The notes under the pieces are model-generated. The model saw nothing but the letters and a program-made list of their open reading frames with translations, did not search any database and was not told where the DNA came from. The position numbers were made by a program, and so were the translations under genes. Shown here piece after piece: positions 46,037-55,654 of a stretch of 64,000 nt of DNA (positions are counted from its first letter, which is position 1; each line of letters starts with the position of its first letter). The stretch lies in contig JBGCFI010000024.1 in assembly GCA_045106855.1 (NCBI GenBank), positions 1 through 64,000 of the forward strand, read 5' to 3'. The stretch comes from Granulosicoccus sp045106855 (GTDB lineage: Bacteria; Pseudomonadota; Gammaproteobacteria; Granulosicoccales; Granulosicoccaceae).

Positions 46037-48223
46037 TTAAAAAAGATCGACTGGATCTACATCGATGGACCACCGGCAACGTCTTGCACCAGGCAGTCCA
46101 TCGATCTCGGTCGATAGTCTCGACAGGCTGTCGTTAAGCGTTGAACGTAAATCCGACTGCAAGAGCAGCTGCGCACGAAATCGTCCACCGAGTCGTTCCA
46201 TAGGGGCCGGCGCCGGCCCCATAACGTCAAGCGTTGTACCTGAAAAGCGTTGCAAACTGGCAGCCACCTCCAGCAGAAACTGGTGTGGCTCACTAGCGGT
46301 TGCAGCTTCGGCGCGAACCATTGCCATGAACGAGTACGGCGGTAGATCAGCCAGTTTCCGCTCCGTCATGGCAATCTGTGAAAACGGTGCATAGCCTTCA
46401 CTGATCAATGTCTGCAACATGGGACTGTCCGGATTACGTGTCTGGATCAGGACAGTGCCACTATTCTTCTCACGCCCTGCCCTGCCTGCCACTTGCAGAA
46501 TAAGCTGCCCCATATGCTCCAGCGAGCGAAAGTCGGTACCAAACAGTCCACGATCGGCGTCCAGTATTCCAACCAGCGTCAGCTTGGGAAAATGATGCCC
46601 CTTGGCCAGCATTTGTGTACCCACCAGAATACGCGCCTCACCACTGGTTGCTAACTCAAGTTGCTGCTCAAGGGCACCTTTACGTCGCGTGCTGTCACGG
46701 TCAATCCTTGCAATCAGCACATCAGGAAAAGCCTCTTCCAATGCCGCAGCAATGCGCTCGGTACCATAACCAACGCGATCCAGTTCAACCGAGCCGCAAC
46801 TCTCACAACCCTGAGGCATTCTGCGTTCAGAACCACAATGATGGCATCGTAGACGATTAGTCCGCGCATGAACCGTCATATTCGCATCGCATCGCTTACA
46901 GTCTGCAGCGGCACCACAATCGTTGCATAACAAGGTGGGAGCAAAGCCACGCCGATTGATGAACACCAGCGCCTGGCCTGCTTTGTCCAGATGCTCTCTG
47001 ATGGCATCAATCATACGATCGCTCATGCCTTCAATGAGCTTGCGCCTGCGAATATCCATCAGGCCTAGTCTGGGTGGTTCAGCACCACCTGCCCGAATTG
47101 TCAGAGGTAGCTCAATGAACTTGCCAGTATCAACATTATTAAGGCTTTCGAACGAGGGGGTAGCACTGCCTAAAACCACAGGACATTTCCATGCTCTGGC
47201 ACGCATCAGTGCAAGATCACGCGCATGGTAACGAAATCCATCCTGCTGTTTGAACGAATTGTCGTGCTCCTCATCAACGATGATGAGACCGAGTCTAGGC
47301 ATGGCTGCCAGTATCGAAGAGCGTGTGCCAATGACAACATCAGCATGGCCATGCGCTGCACATAGCCAGTTTTGCATACGTTCGGCATCGTTGAGTCCAG
47401 AGTGTAAGGAGACAAGGCATCCGTCAAGACGTTGTTCAAACCGGCTCATCAACTGGGGCGTCAACGAAATTTCCGGCACCAGCACCAGAGCCTGCCCCCC
47501 CTTGCGACAGGCTGCCTCGATACACCTCAGGTAGACCTCTGTCTTGCCACTTCCCGTGACGCCATTAAGTAGAAAGCGTTGTGCTGAGCCCAGCGCTCCA
47601 ACGACCTGATCAACAGCGCAGCGCTGCTCGTCGTTAAGTTCCGGTGCCTGCGCATGAGCTTTGTTGTCTGGAATCTTCAAGGCCTTCTCACACACTACCC
47701 AGCCTTTATCCAACAACGGTGCGATTGATGCTCTCCATCGAGGGCTTATCCTGACCATTGAATCGGCTGCAGCCGATTTACCCGACAGATCAGCAAGGTA
47801 GCTGGCAATTTGCCTTTGTACCTTTGCCCGCTTCAGTGACTCAGGTATGGGTAAAGGCCCCGTCCAGCGAAAAAACTCTCTTTCGGCAATTGCCGCAACC
47901 TGACCTTTACGCAGAAGGCCTGGCAGGGCCGACGCTAGAACCTCACCCAGCGGATGATGATAGTAGCGACTGGCCCAATCAAGAAGATCCATGAGATCTT
48001 TGGGAATCAACGGTTCAACGTCATGTATCCGCTGAACCGCTCGCAGCTTGTTTGCCGGTACCTCCGAATGCTGGAGTGCACCCAGCACCACACCGATGAC
48101 TTGTCGCCGTCCGAATGGCACGCTGACTCGTGCCCCACGCACAATGGCCTGGTTACTTTTCCATTGATAGTCGAAAACGCGGAAAAGCGGCGTAGGTATG
48201 GCAACTTGAACCAAAGCGCCCAT
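46037..48223 (-). CDS. priA: Primosomal replication protein N' (PriA helicase)
   Basis: 728 residues from ATG 48223 (GTG one codon upstream). Walker A 'LLNGVTGSGKTEVYLR', DEEH in 'LIIVDEEHDNSFKQQ', and eight zinc-binding cysteines in 'CNDCGAAADCKRC...CHHCGSERRMPQGCESCG' are intact, with the 'LVGTQMLAKGHHFPKLTLVG' helicase motif. PriA reloads the replisome at stalled forks. The upstream intergenic region carries DnaA-box-like sites. Confidence 0.96.
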   Translation of the reverse strand: MGALVQVAIPTPLFRVFDYQWKSNQAIVRGARVSVPFGRRQVIGVVLGALQHSEVPANKLRAVQRIHDVEPLIPKDLMDLLDWASRYYHHPLGEVLASALPGLLRKGQVAAIAEREFFRWTGPLPIPESLKRAKVQRQIASYLADLSGKSAAADSMVRISPRWRASIAPLLDKGWVVCEKALKIPDNKAHAQAPELNDEQRCAVDQVVGALGSAQRFLLNGVTGSGKTEVYLRCIEAACRKGGQALVLVPEISLTPQLMSRFEQRLDGCLVSLHSGLNDAERMQNWLCAAHGHADVVIGTRSSILAAMPRLGLIIVDEEHDNSFKQQDGFRYHARDLALMRARAWKCPVVLGSATPSFESLNNVDTGKFIELPLTIRAGGAEPPRLGLMDIRRRKLIEGMSDRMIDAIREHLDKAGQALVFINRRGFAPTLLCNDCGAAADCKRCDANMTVHARTNRLRCHHCGSERRMPQGCESCGSVELDRVGYGTERIAAALEEAFPDVLIARIDRDSTRRKGALEQQLELATSGEARILVGTQMLAKGHHFPKLTLVGILDADRGLFGTDFRSLEHMGQLILQVAGRAGREKNSGTVLIQTRNPDSPMLQTLISEGYAPFSQIAMTERKLADLPPYSFMAMVRAEAATASEPHQFLLEVAASLQRFSGTTLDVMGPAPAPMERLGGRFRAQLLLQSDLRSTLNDSLSRLSTEIDGLPGARRCRWSIDVDPVDLF

Positions 48224-48743
48224 CACCAGAAGACCACGGCCGGGCTAAACGGTGTAGGTGCGACTGGACTCTGACGGGTAAAATTCTGCACGTTAGCGTC
48301 AAGAAATCATGATTTATCAACAATTTCTGTGGATAACTTTGTGGACAAAGCTTAAATCTGCCTCTGCATCACCGATGCAGGGCCGGGCACCCAAAATTGG
48401 ATAAACTTTGATCAATTCGTTATAGTTTATATATATCAATTACTTACAGCGCCTTCTTAAGGCCAACTTGCCAGCAGTTACAGTAAATTAAAACATTCAT
48501 CAATCGTTTTTCACTCTTGTGCATAACCACTACAAAATAAAATTGACGTCAAGCCTTGGGAATGACAAATTTCAGGCAATTTACAGATATTCGTATAAAT
48601 AGTCGGCAATGCACGTCAATAAATCGACTGTGCTGACTCGGTGACTGGCTTTAGCGGTTTGTTCCTTGAGATATCAGATCAACCGGTTTGCTGCTCGACT
48701 CCGCGGTTCACACAGCATATCAACCAGATCATAAGAACCAACG
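48224..48743. other. AT-rich intergenic region with DnaA-box-like cluster
   Basis: Four 9-mers resemble DnaA boxes: TTATCAACA (48314-48322, one mismatch), TGTGGATAA (48328-48336, exact on the minus strand), TGTGGACAA (48340-48348, one mismatch) and TGTGCATAA (48518-48526, matches TTATNCACA on the minus strand). Between them lies AT-rich DNA (about 48417-48450, TTTATATATATCAATTAC). It also includes promoters for priA. No gene or RNA is seen. Confidence 0.5.
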
Positions 48744-50132
48744 TTAATCCAGACTCTTGATGGACATAATCAAGTCCTGGATCGTCTCACGGGCATCACC
48801 AAAAAGCACGCGGGTGACCGGTGCAAACAACAACGGGTTTTCCACACCGGCGTAGCCTGTACCGTCACCCCGTTTTATCACTATCACTCGTTTGGCCTTG
48901 TCGACATCCAGCACTGGCATCCCGTACAACGGCGAATCACTATCGTCACGTGCCGCCGGATTTACTATGTCATTGGCACCCACAACCAGAGCGACATCCA
49001 CCTCGGAGAACTCTGCATTGATATCGGAGAGATTCTGAATTTTTTCGTAAGGCACACCAGCCTCAGCGAGCAGCACATTCATGTGTCCTGGCATACGTCC
49101 GGCAACCGGATGAATAGCAAAGCCCGTCGCTACGCCACGCTCTTCGAGAAGCTGGGTAAGTTCCCTGAGCTTGTGCTGGGCCTGGGCGGTTGCCATGCCG
49201 TAACCGGGTACGATTTCTACACGCCTGGCATACGCCATATCCACAGCCGCATCACGGGCATCTATCGTGTTGACATGGTCGCGGCTGTCCGCGCCCTGCC
49301 TGTTGTCACTGATAATGCCAAACCCCGAGTACATGATTTCACTTAACCGACGGTTGACCGCTCTGGCCATAAGTCGAGTCAACAGCGAGCCAGCTGCAAA
49401 AACTATAGTACCTGCAACGACCATCGCTGGATTGTTCAGCACAAACCCGTCAAACGCTACGGCAAGGCCGGTCAGGGCATTGTAGAAAGAGACCAGTACA
49501 GGCATGTCGGCCGCTGATGTAGGCAGTGTCATCAGCAACCCGAAACTGACGGCTAATACGACGAACACCAACAACAGAACCGGGTGTGCAGTTGCAGATG
49601 TTGCGATGATCAGGCCCAGCAGCAACACCAGAGCGCCATTGGCCAGATAAGCGACCTGACGCTTGGCAAATCCTTCTCTTGCAGAGAAAAAACCGTTAAG
49701 GCGAAAGAAGGCAAACAAGGAGCCCGCAAACGCAACACAGCCTATCAACGCCCCAACCATTGCCAGCGCTTTTTCAGCGGGCTCGTACTGCGACACATGC
49801 AGTAACACCAGAATCGAAACACCGGCAGCAGCCAGTCCACCCAGACCGTTATACAGGGCAATCATTTGAGGCATGCGAGTCATTTCCACTTGCCGGGCGT
49901 GAACCAGAGCGAGCATCCCACCCATGACAACTGCCACTAGAATGAGCCAGTGATTAGCTGACAAGCCGGGATGAAAAATCATTGAACCGATAGCCAGCAA
50001 CATACCGACCCCGGCAAGCCAGATGCCACGCCGTGCCTTCTTGGGTGAACTCAGATTACGCAGGCCGGTGATAAACAGAACGGTCGCCAGAAACCACGCC
50101 AGTTGAACAGGTATTGGAACGAGTTCGTCCAT
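48744..50132 (-). CDS. pntB: NAD(P) transhydrogenase subunit beta
   Basis: 462 residues. An N-terminal block of about nine membrane helices (about 1-270) precedes the NADP-binding domain III with 'EIVPGYGMATAQAQHKLRELTQLL', 'HPVAGRMPGHMNVLLAEAGVPYE' and 'VIVIKRGDGTGYAGVENPLLF'. With PntA it transfers hydride from NADH to NADP+ using proton re-entry through the inner membrane. It is third in a tight pntAA-pntAB-pntB operon, 3 bp after pntAB. Confidence 0.96.
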   Translation of the reverse strand: MDELVPIPVQLAWFLATVLFITGLRNLSSPKKARRGIWLAGVGMLLAIGSMIFHPGLSANHWLILVAVVMGGMLALVHARQVEMTRMPQMIALYNGLGGLAAAGVSILVLLHVSQYEPAEKALAMVGALIGCVAFAGSLFAFFRLNGFFSAREGFAKRQVAYLANGALVLLLGLIIATSATAHPVLLLVFVVLAVSFGLLMTLPTSAADMPVLVSFYNALTGLAVAFDGFVLNNPAMVVAGTIVFAAGSLLTRLMARAVNRRLSEIMYSGFGIISDNRQGADSRDHVNTIDARDAAVDMAYARRVEIVPGYGMATAQAQHKLRELTQLLEERGVATGFAIHPVAGRMPGHMNVLLAEAGVPYEKIQNLSDINAEFSEVDVALVVGANDIVNPAARDDSDSPLYGMPVLDVDKAKRVIVIKRGDGTGYAGVENPLLFAPVTRVLFGDARETIQDLIMSIKSLD

Positions 50133-50135
50133 GGG

Positions 50136-50543
50136 CTACTGATCACCTTTGCCGGTAAGTATCGATTGCTCTTCTGCGCGGTTGCCAGGCTTACCGGCAC
50201 GATTATCAACAATACTTTCGTTATTGGAAGAGCCACTATACGCAACCAAAGCATCTGTACCTCCAGCCTCCTTCTTTTCAAACAGCTGCAGCATTCGGTC
50301 CGTAACCACAAAACCACCTACGACATTGGCTGCTGCTGCAGTAACAGCAACGAAGCCGATAATCATCTCGAGGGTTCCTGACGCATTAGACAATGCAAGC
50401 ATGGCACCGGCAAGTACAATCCCGTGAATAAAATTGGAACCGGACAACATCGGCGTATGCAGCAATGAAGGTACTCTGGCAATCAGCACATATCCCGCTA
50501 CCGCTGCAAGCAGAATAAGATAAAGCGCACTAACAACACTCAT
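50136..50543 (-). CDS. pntAB: NAD(P) transhydrogenase subunit alpha part 2 (membrane part)
   Basis: 135 residues from ATG 50543 (MSVVSALYLILLAAVAGYVLIARVP), which overlaps the pntAA stop by ATGA; a longer frame upstream lies inside pntAA. Three membrane helices and 'HTPMLSGSNFIHGIVLAGAML' and 'GFVAVTAAAANVVGGFVVTDRML' are the domain II alpha signatures. The C-terminal 40 residues after 'FEKKEAGG' are hydrophilic and unusual. Split PntA is typical of alpha- and some gammaproteobacteria. Confidence 0.95.
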   Translation of the reverse strand: MSVVSALYLILLAAVAGYVLIARVPSLLHTPMLSGSNFIHGIVLAGAMLALSNASGTLEMIIGFVAVTAAAANVVGGFVVTDRMLQLFEKKEAGGTDALVAYSGSSNNESIVDNRAGKPGNRAEEQSILTGKGDQ

Positions 50544-52249
50544 CCGGAATTCTCCACCATCAGTTTTCGGGCTTGTCCCGTCCAATCCTGCTTCTCTACT
50601 TCATCCTCCAGCGCAAGCTGGACAGTGAGCTTCTGAACACCTTCATCATCCAGGCTGGCAATATCCGAATAGCGTTTAAATCCAAACGAATAAAGACACT
50701 CCTGCAGTGCAGGCCCAACACCTTCAATACGCGTCAGGTCATCTGCTGGCGGTTCGTCCGGAACCGAATCTTCGGAGGCAACGGAAACGCCATCCAGTTT
50801 CAGCAAGTCATTCTGCTGCTCTGCATCGTGTAATTCATCAAGCTGCGCAGGATCCTGATGTTTACCGGCATCCGCATCACTTCTCAGGGACTGGCTTGGC
50901 TCAGCTGGACTCTGCATGCCCGACTCGTTATCACCTGCAACACCTGTCTGCGTCTGATCGGCTGTTTCGGAATGGCCGTCAGCACTGGCTGAACTGTTTT
51001 CCGGATTTTCAGATTCTTGTTGAGCCTCTGGCAACTCGGCCTGCTCGTCAGGTTCTGCCAGCCAGCCTGCGCTCTGGTCCGGAAAATCTGCCGCCGCGTG
51101 CACAGCGCCACCAAAGGCAACATGCTCGATATCCAGCAAGCTGGCGGTAGGCCCATGATTGATACACCCGTCGTGACAGACGACACAACGCGCAATGATG
51201 TCGTCGTCAGGATCCAGCACAACTTCATCAGCTCGAATAACCAGTTGCAACATGTTATACACATTGCGCCCGTACATTTCGCTGGCGTGCACGGCACCAT
51301 GGCTGGGGAGATTCAGTGGTCCGACGATCAGTGTTTCGTGATGGTAGTAATGCTCACCGACATGCGTTAATTCGCAGTTACCCCCCGTGGATGCAGCCAG
51401 ATCGACAATGACTGATTCCGGCAGCATGCCATCGACCATATCTTCTGTAATTATTTGTGGCGCACGTCTGCCAGGGATGGACGCCGCACAGATGACAACG
51501 TGAGCTCGTGCCAGATGTTCAGCCAGTACATCATGCTGCTTCTGTTTTTCATCCTTGCGAAGGGCGCGTGCAAATCCTCCGGCACCTTCGACCTCGACGC
51601 CTGTATCGACCATGCGTGCGCCAAGTGATTCTATCTGTTCCTTGGCCGCTCTGCGGATGTCGTACCCCTCTACCTGTGCGCCCAGTCGGCGCGCCGTGGC
51701 AATGGCCTGCAGACCTGCGACCCCTGCACCGATGACCAGCACTCGTGAGGGTCTTATCGTGCCCGCGGCGGTAGTCAGCATGGGAAACATGCGCGGTGAC
51801 AGTTCCGCGGCAAGCAGAGCCGCCTTGTAACCTGCCACGGTTGCCTGAGAAGACAACGCATCCATCGGCTGGGCGCGTGTTGTTCGAGGCATGTGATCCA
51901 TCGCAAGTACCGTGACTCCGCGCCGGGCAAGTGCTTCGACTTCTTCTTTATGCTGGAATGCCGACATGATGCACAACAGAACAGAACCAGCCTGCAGCTC
52001 GGCAATTTCTTCAAGCGTCGGACAAACGACCTTGACGACTATATCCGCGCCGCGAACAACCTCTGCAAAGCTGTCATGAACAGTGGCACCCTGATAATCA
52101 TCATCATGGAAGCTGGCATGAAGACCACACTCGGCTTCGATGCGCACCTGGAGCCCTGACTGGATCAGTCGCTCTACCCGCGACGGATCCAGCGCAACGC
52201 GCCGTTCGCTCGGACGCCGCTCACGCGGCAGGGCAATAATTAGAGACAA
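50540..52249 (-). CDS. pntAA: NAD(P) transhydrogenase subunit alpha part 1 fused to acidic linker and HhH domain
   Basis: 569 residues if the TTG at 52249 is the start; it has a good AGAGGTG ribosome-binding site (52254-52260) and gives 'LIIALPRERRPSERRVALDPSR', where the family begins. The NAD-binding domain I is complete (about 1-385): 'RVLVIGAGVAGLQAIATARRLGAQVEGYD', 'ASTGGNCELT', 'NMLQLVIRADEVVLDPDDDII'. The usual protein ends here. About 115 residues of Asp/Glu/Ser/Gln-rich linker follow, then a C-terminal domain starting 'DDLTRIEGVGPALQECLYSFGFKRYSDIASL', a helix-hairpin-helix of the type found at the end of some NADH dehydrogenase subunits. Its role in a transhydrogenase is unknown. 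Confidence 0.9.
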   Translation of the reverse strand: MSLIIALPRERRPSERRVALDPSRVERLIQSGLQVRIEAECGLHASFHDDDYQGATVHDSFAEVVRGADIVVKVVCPTLEEIAELQAGSVLLCIMSAFQHKEEVEALARRGVTVLAMDHMPRTTRAQPMDALSSQATVAGYKAALLAAELSPRMFPMLTTAAGTIRPSRVLVIGAGVAGLQAIATARRLGAQVEGYDIRRAAKEQIESLGARMVDTGVEVEGAGGFARALRKDEKQKQHDVLAEHLARAHVVICAASIPGRRAPQIITEDMVDGMLPESVIVDLAASTGGNCELTHVGEHYYHHETLIVGPLNLPSHGAVHASEMYGRNVYNMLQLVIRADEVVLDPDDDIIARCVVCHDGCINHGPTASLLDIEHVAFGGAVHAAADFPDQSAGWLAEPDEQAELPEAQQESENPENSSASADGHSETADQTQTGVAGDNESGMQSPAEPSQSLRSDADAGKHQDPAQLDELHDAEQQNDLLKLDGVSVASEDSVPDEPPADDLTRIEGVGPALQECLYSFGFKRYSDIASLDDEGVQKLTVQLALEDEVEKQDWTGQARKLMVENSG

Positions 52250-52696
52250 AGAGCACCTCTGGGACAACGGCGGATTGGCAAGTGTCCGGTATACTAGCCT
52301 CGATGAAGCACAAATCAACGTCCACAATTAACTGTTCGTTCACGTCTATCTGCGCCGACGCCGATAGTTTACTCTGCACAAGCGTCAATCGCACAACCTT
52401 TAGACTCAAGAGCAGAATTCACAAAACGGGGGCTTCCGGCAACTGGATCCTCGGTGCGTGAACAAAACCCTAGCTCATCCTGAGTCCATCTCGGTGAGCT
52501 TACACGTAAGTTCTCTCTCGATGCCCGCGAAGGCACATAGGTTGAATCTCTGCGCCAGAATCAAAGAAAATCACTTTGATATGAAACGGTTAGGCAGCGG
52601 CAGAGATCTGCTTGTCATCGCTGATACCATGGCTCCAATATCCCATCAATTGCGTACACACTGCCAAGTCCGTAGACAAGTCACGGCCCTAAAAGT
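52250..52696. other. Divergent intergenic region between pntAA and hemH
   Basis: About 0.45 kb with the promoters of both operons. An 80-codon plus-strand frame (52458-52700) overlaps the hemH start by ATGA but has no clear ribosome-binding site or recognisable pattern, so it is not called. No repeat or RNA gene seen. Confidence 0.4.
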
Positions 52697-53821
52697 ATGA
52701 AATACATCGGTAAACCACATTTCGAGCACGGCACCAACGAGAAACTGGGCGTTCTGATTGTCAATCTGGGCACCCCCACAGCACCGGAGACTGGAGCTGT
52801 GCGTCGCTACCTGGCAGAATTTCTCAGTGACCCCCGAATTATCGAGCTGCCTCGCTGGCTCTGGTACGTGCTACTGCATGGCATCATCCTACGAATACGC
52901 CCCTCACGAAGCGCCAAAGCCTATCGGGAAGTCTGGTCTGAGGAATCCGGCTCACCGCTGCTGAGCATCTCTCGACAACAGGAAAGTGCGCTACGGACCG
53001 AGCTAACCCGGCGCTTTGGCGAACATGTGCATGTTGCCCTTGGTATGCGCTATGGCGAACCTTCCATAGATAGTGCGATCTCCGAACTCGAGGCTGCCAA
53101 CGTGCGACGCATGATTGTCCTGCCTATGTATCCCCAATATTCGGGTACCACAACAGCCTCAGTGTTTGATGCTGTTACCAGTCGCTTGCAGAAAACGCGC
53201 TGGATTCCGGAACTTCGCTTTATCAATCAGTTCTGTGACCAGAAGGCGTTTGTAATATCGCTTGCCAACAGCGTGCGTGAGAGCTGGGATGAACACGGAC
53301 GCGGCGATCTGCTGGTTACCTCCTACCATGGCATACCCAAACGCTATCTGACCAACGGCGACCCCTACCATTGCCTGTGCCACAAAACATCCAGGCTGCT
53401 GGCAGAGGAGCTACAGATTGCACCAGAGAAAATTCTGGTTGTTTTTCAATCCAGAGTCGGTCGTGAAGAATGGCTCAGACCATACTGCGATGAAACCATG
53501 AAAAATCTACCTGGAGAGGGCGTCAAGAGCATCGACGTTCTCTGCCCGGCTTTCTCAGCCGATTGTCTTGAGACTATTGAAGAGATCAGCGGTGAAAATC
53601 GGGAATACTTCGAAGAACACGGTGGTGAAAGGTTTCAATACATCCCCTGCTTGAATGATCGCCCCGATCACATCCGTTTTCTGGGCGATCTCGTGGAACG
53701 CCACTCTCAAGGATGGCCAGAAGCAGACCATGCGCGTGATATCAGCGAAATCAATGAAAAACTGGCCTTGTCAGCAGAACTAGCCGATGCCTTAAAAGAA
53801 TCGATGCCAGCTAACGCTTAG
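52697..53821 (+). CDS. hemH: Ferrochelatase
   Basis: 374 residues. 'GVLIVNLGTPTAPETGAVRRYLAEFLSDPRIIE' is the N-terminal family signature, 'TSYHGIPKRYLTNGDPYHCLCHKTSRLL' holds the iron-binding His, and 'LCPAFSADCLETIEEISGENREYFEEHGGE' has the Glu network. It inserts Fe2+ into protoporphyrin IX, the last step of heme synthesis, downstream of HemJ. About 30 C-terminal residues beyond the fold are extra. It converges with the EAL gene, 9 bp apart. Confidence 0.96.
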   Translation: MKYIGKPHFEHGTNEKLGVLIVNLGTPTAPETGAVRRYLAEFLSDPRIIELPRWLWYVLLHGIILRIRPSRSAKAYREVWSEESGSPLLSISRQQESALRTELTRRFGEHVHVALGMRYGEPSIDSAISELEAANVRRMIVLPMYPQYSGTTTASVFDAVTSRLQKTRWIPELRFINQFCDQKAFVISLANSVRESWDEHGRGDLLVTSYHGIPKRYLTNGDPYHCLCHKTSRLLAEELQIAPEKILVVFQSRVGREEWLRPYCDETMKNLPGEGVKSIDVLCPAFSADCLETIEEISGENREYFEEHGGERFQYIPCLNDRPDHIRFLGDLVERHSQGWPEADHARDISEINEKLALSAELADALKESMPANA

Positions 53822-53830
53822 GCCGGACAT

Positions 53831-55639
53831 CTATGCTGCCCGAGAGGCTTCCTCAGACAGCATCTGGAGAAACTCACTCGCTATCAAAGGCTTGCTCTTG
53901 AAATAGCCCTGATACTCGTCACACGACAAAGCGCGAATGTAATTTAGCTGCTCTACTGTTTCCACACCTTCGGCAACCACCTCAAGATCCAGATCATTCG
54001 CAAGTGTAGCAATGGCTTTGACAATTGGCGAGCGGGCATCGGCTGAATCGATCTGCATGATGAACGAACGATCAATTTTAAGTTGGTCAATGGGGAAACT
54101 TTGCAGATAGCTTAACGACGAATAGCCGGTACCAAAGTCATCTATAGCAATCCGGATCCCAAGATCGCGTAAAGATTCAAGCTGGCAGATGCTACTCTCC
54201 ACATTCTCCATGATCATGTTCTCTGTCAATTCCAGAGTTAGCGCATGGCTGGGTAGTCCGGTTTGCGACAGGATACGCATCACCCCGGTGTTGAATTCCG
54301 GGTCATGTAACTGCGCAATGGAGACATTAACGGCAATTTTAAAGTCCGGAAAACCGGTTGCGCGCAGTGCGGCTGCTTGCTCACAGGCTCGCTCAAGAAC
54401 CCATTGACCCAGACTGACAATAACCCCGCTTGACTCTGCCACCGGAATGAATTCAACCGGCGACAGACCCCCCAACTCTGAATGCTTCCAACGTAGCAGA
54501 GCCTCAGCGCCAGTCACACTACCGTTATCCACATCAACCTTGGGCTGATAAGTCAAATACAAGCAGTCATCAGCGATGGCAGTGCGCAAGGCATTTTCGA
54601 TGTCCATTTGCCGTCGTGCGCCAGCAACCATATCGACACTGTAGAACGCAAAGGGCGTCGCGGAATTATTGCCTGAATGATTCATTGCAGTTTCAGCATG
54701 ATTAATTAATGCCTCAACACTTTGCGTACTTTCAAGCAGCCTCGAAATACCAATGCCAAGATTGATGTACACGTTTTGGGATTCAATGACAAAGGGCTCT
54801 TCCACAGATTGCAGAAGTGATTCCAGACAACCGGTCAAGTGTGCATCCGCCTCAGGGTCAGGACCTAAAGCGACAAAAACTCCGAATTTATCTCCACCCA
54901 GACGCATTACCAGTGGCTGACGAGCTTCGGGAGACAGAGAGTATGCGTCAATGGCATCCTCTGATTGGACGAATGCTGCGCACAGTCGCTGGCTGAACGC
55001 CCACAACACGTCATCGCCCTTATCCGAACCATAGCTGTCGTTGACAGATTTGAATCGATGTAAATTTATCATCACAAGGACACTGGACTGTCGTGCAGCG
55101 ATTAACTGATCAAGGTGCCGCTGAATATAATCAGCAAAAAAGAGTCTGTTAGGTAAATTTGTCAGTGCATCGACATGCTTTATCTGTTGCTCATAAGCAC
55201 GGGCTATCAGCGTATTTCTCATCCTTAAGGCGAGCTCACCAGCATGCACGGGCTTGGACAGAAAATCGGTAGCGCCAAGCTTCAAGGCACTGAACTTGGT
55301 ATCGGTGTCACTTGATGACGTCAGGACGATTACCGGCAATTGTTTGAGCTCATCGTCATTTCGTATCTGCTGCAAGATTTCCAGACCAGAAATGACCGGC
55401 ATGTTCAAATCCAGCAACAACACATTTGGCTTTTCATTGCGCAGCACGCTCATGGCGATGGTTGAGTCGCTGACCGTCACGAATCGTTCATACCCCTCGG
55501 CCGTCAGATGCAACTGCAACACCCTCATGTTGATGGGTTCATCATCAACCATCATGATTTTGGCATTACGCATCAGACGCAGAGCATCGTCGTCCAGCTC
55601 CGAGCTCACCTGCATCAGGTTTTTTCGTTCAGTATCCAT
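53831..55639 (-). CDS. Response regulator with degenerate GGDEF and intact EAL domains
   Basis: 602 residues. REC domain (about 25-145) with 'MMVDDEP' and phosphoacceptor Asp77 in 'VLLLDLNMPVISG'. The GGDEF-like domain (about 155-340) has GGDKF (248-252) in place of GGDEF, so cyclase activity is doubtful. The EAL domain (about 350-595) keeps 'GAEALLRWKH', 'AVNVSIAQL', 'LELTEN', 'IDDFGTGYSSLSYLQ', 'KIDRSF' and 'VVAEGVET', the metal and catalytic residues of c-di-GMP phosphodiesterases. It lies 15 bp after the hybrid kinase, which is its likely phosphodonor. Confidence 0.93.
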   Translation of the reverse strand: MDTERKNLMQVSSELDDDALRLMRNAKIMMVDDEPINMRVLQLHLTAEGYERFVTVSDSTIAMSVLRNEKPNVLLLDLNMPVISGLEILQQIRNDDELKQLPVIVLTSSSDTDTKFSALKLGATDFLSKPVHAGELALRMRNTLIARAYEQQIKHVDALTNLPNRLFFADYIQRHLDQLIAARQSSVLVMINLHRFKSVNDSYGSDKGDDVLWAFSQRLCAAFVQSEDAIDAYSLSPEARQPLVMRLGGDKFGVFVALGPDPEADAHLTGCLESLLQSVEEPFVIESQNVYINLGIGISRLLESTQSVEALINHAETAMNHSGNNSATPFAFYSVDMVAGARRQMDIENALRTAIADDCLYLTYQPKVDVDNGSVTGAEALLRWKHSELGGLSPVEFIPVAESSGVIVSLGQWVLERACEQAAALRATGFPDFKIAVNVSIAQLHDPEFNTGVMRILSQTGLPSHALTLELTENMIMENVESSICQLESLRDLGIRIAIDDFGTGYSSLSYLQSFPIDQLKIDRSFIMQIDSADARSPIVKAIATLANDLDLEVVAEGVETVEQLNYIRALSCDEYQGYFKSKPLIASEFLQMLSEEASRAA

Positions 55640-55654
55640 GACAGTTACAAGGCG

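Noticed and set aside
52458..52700. 80-codon plus-strand frame overlapping the hemH start by ATGA
   Set aside because: The overlap is suggestive, but the GTG start lacks a ribosome-binding site and the sequence has no recognisable feature; it covers the hemH promoter region.
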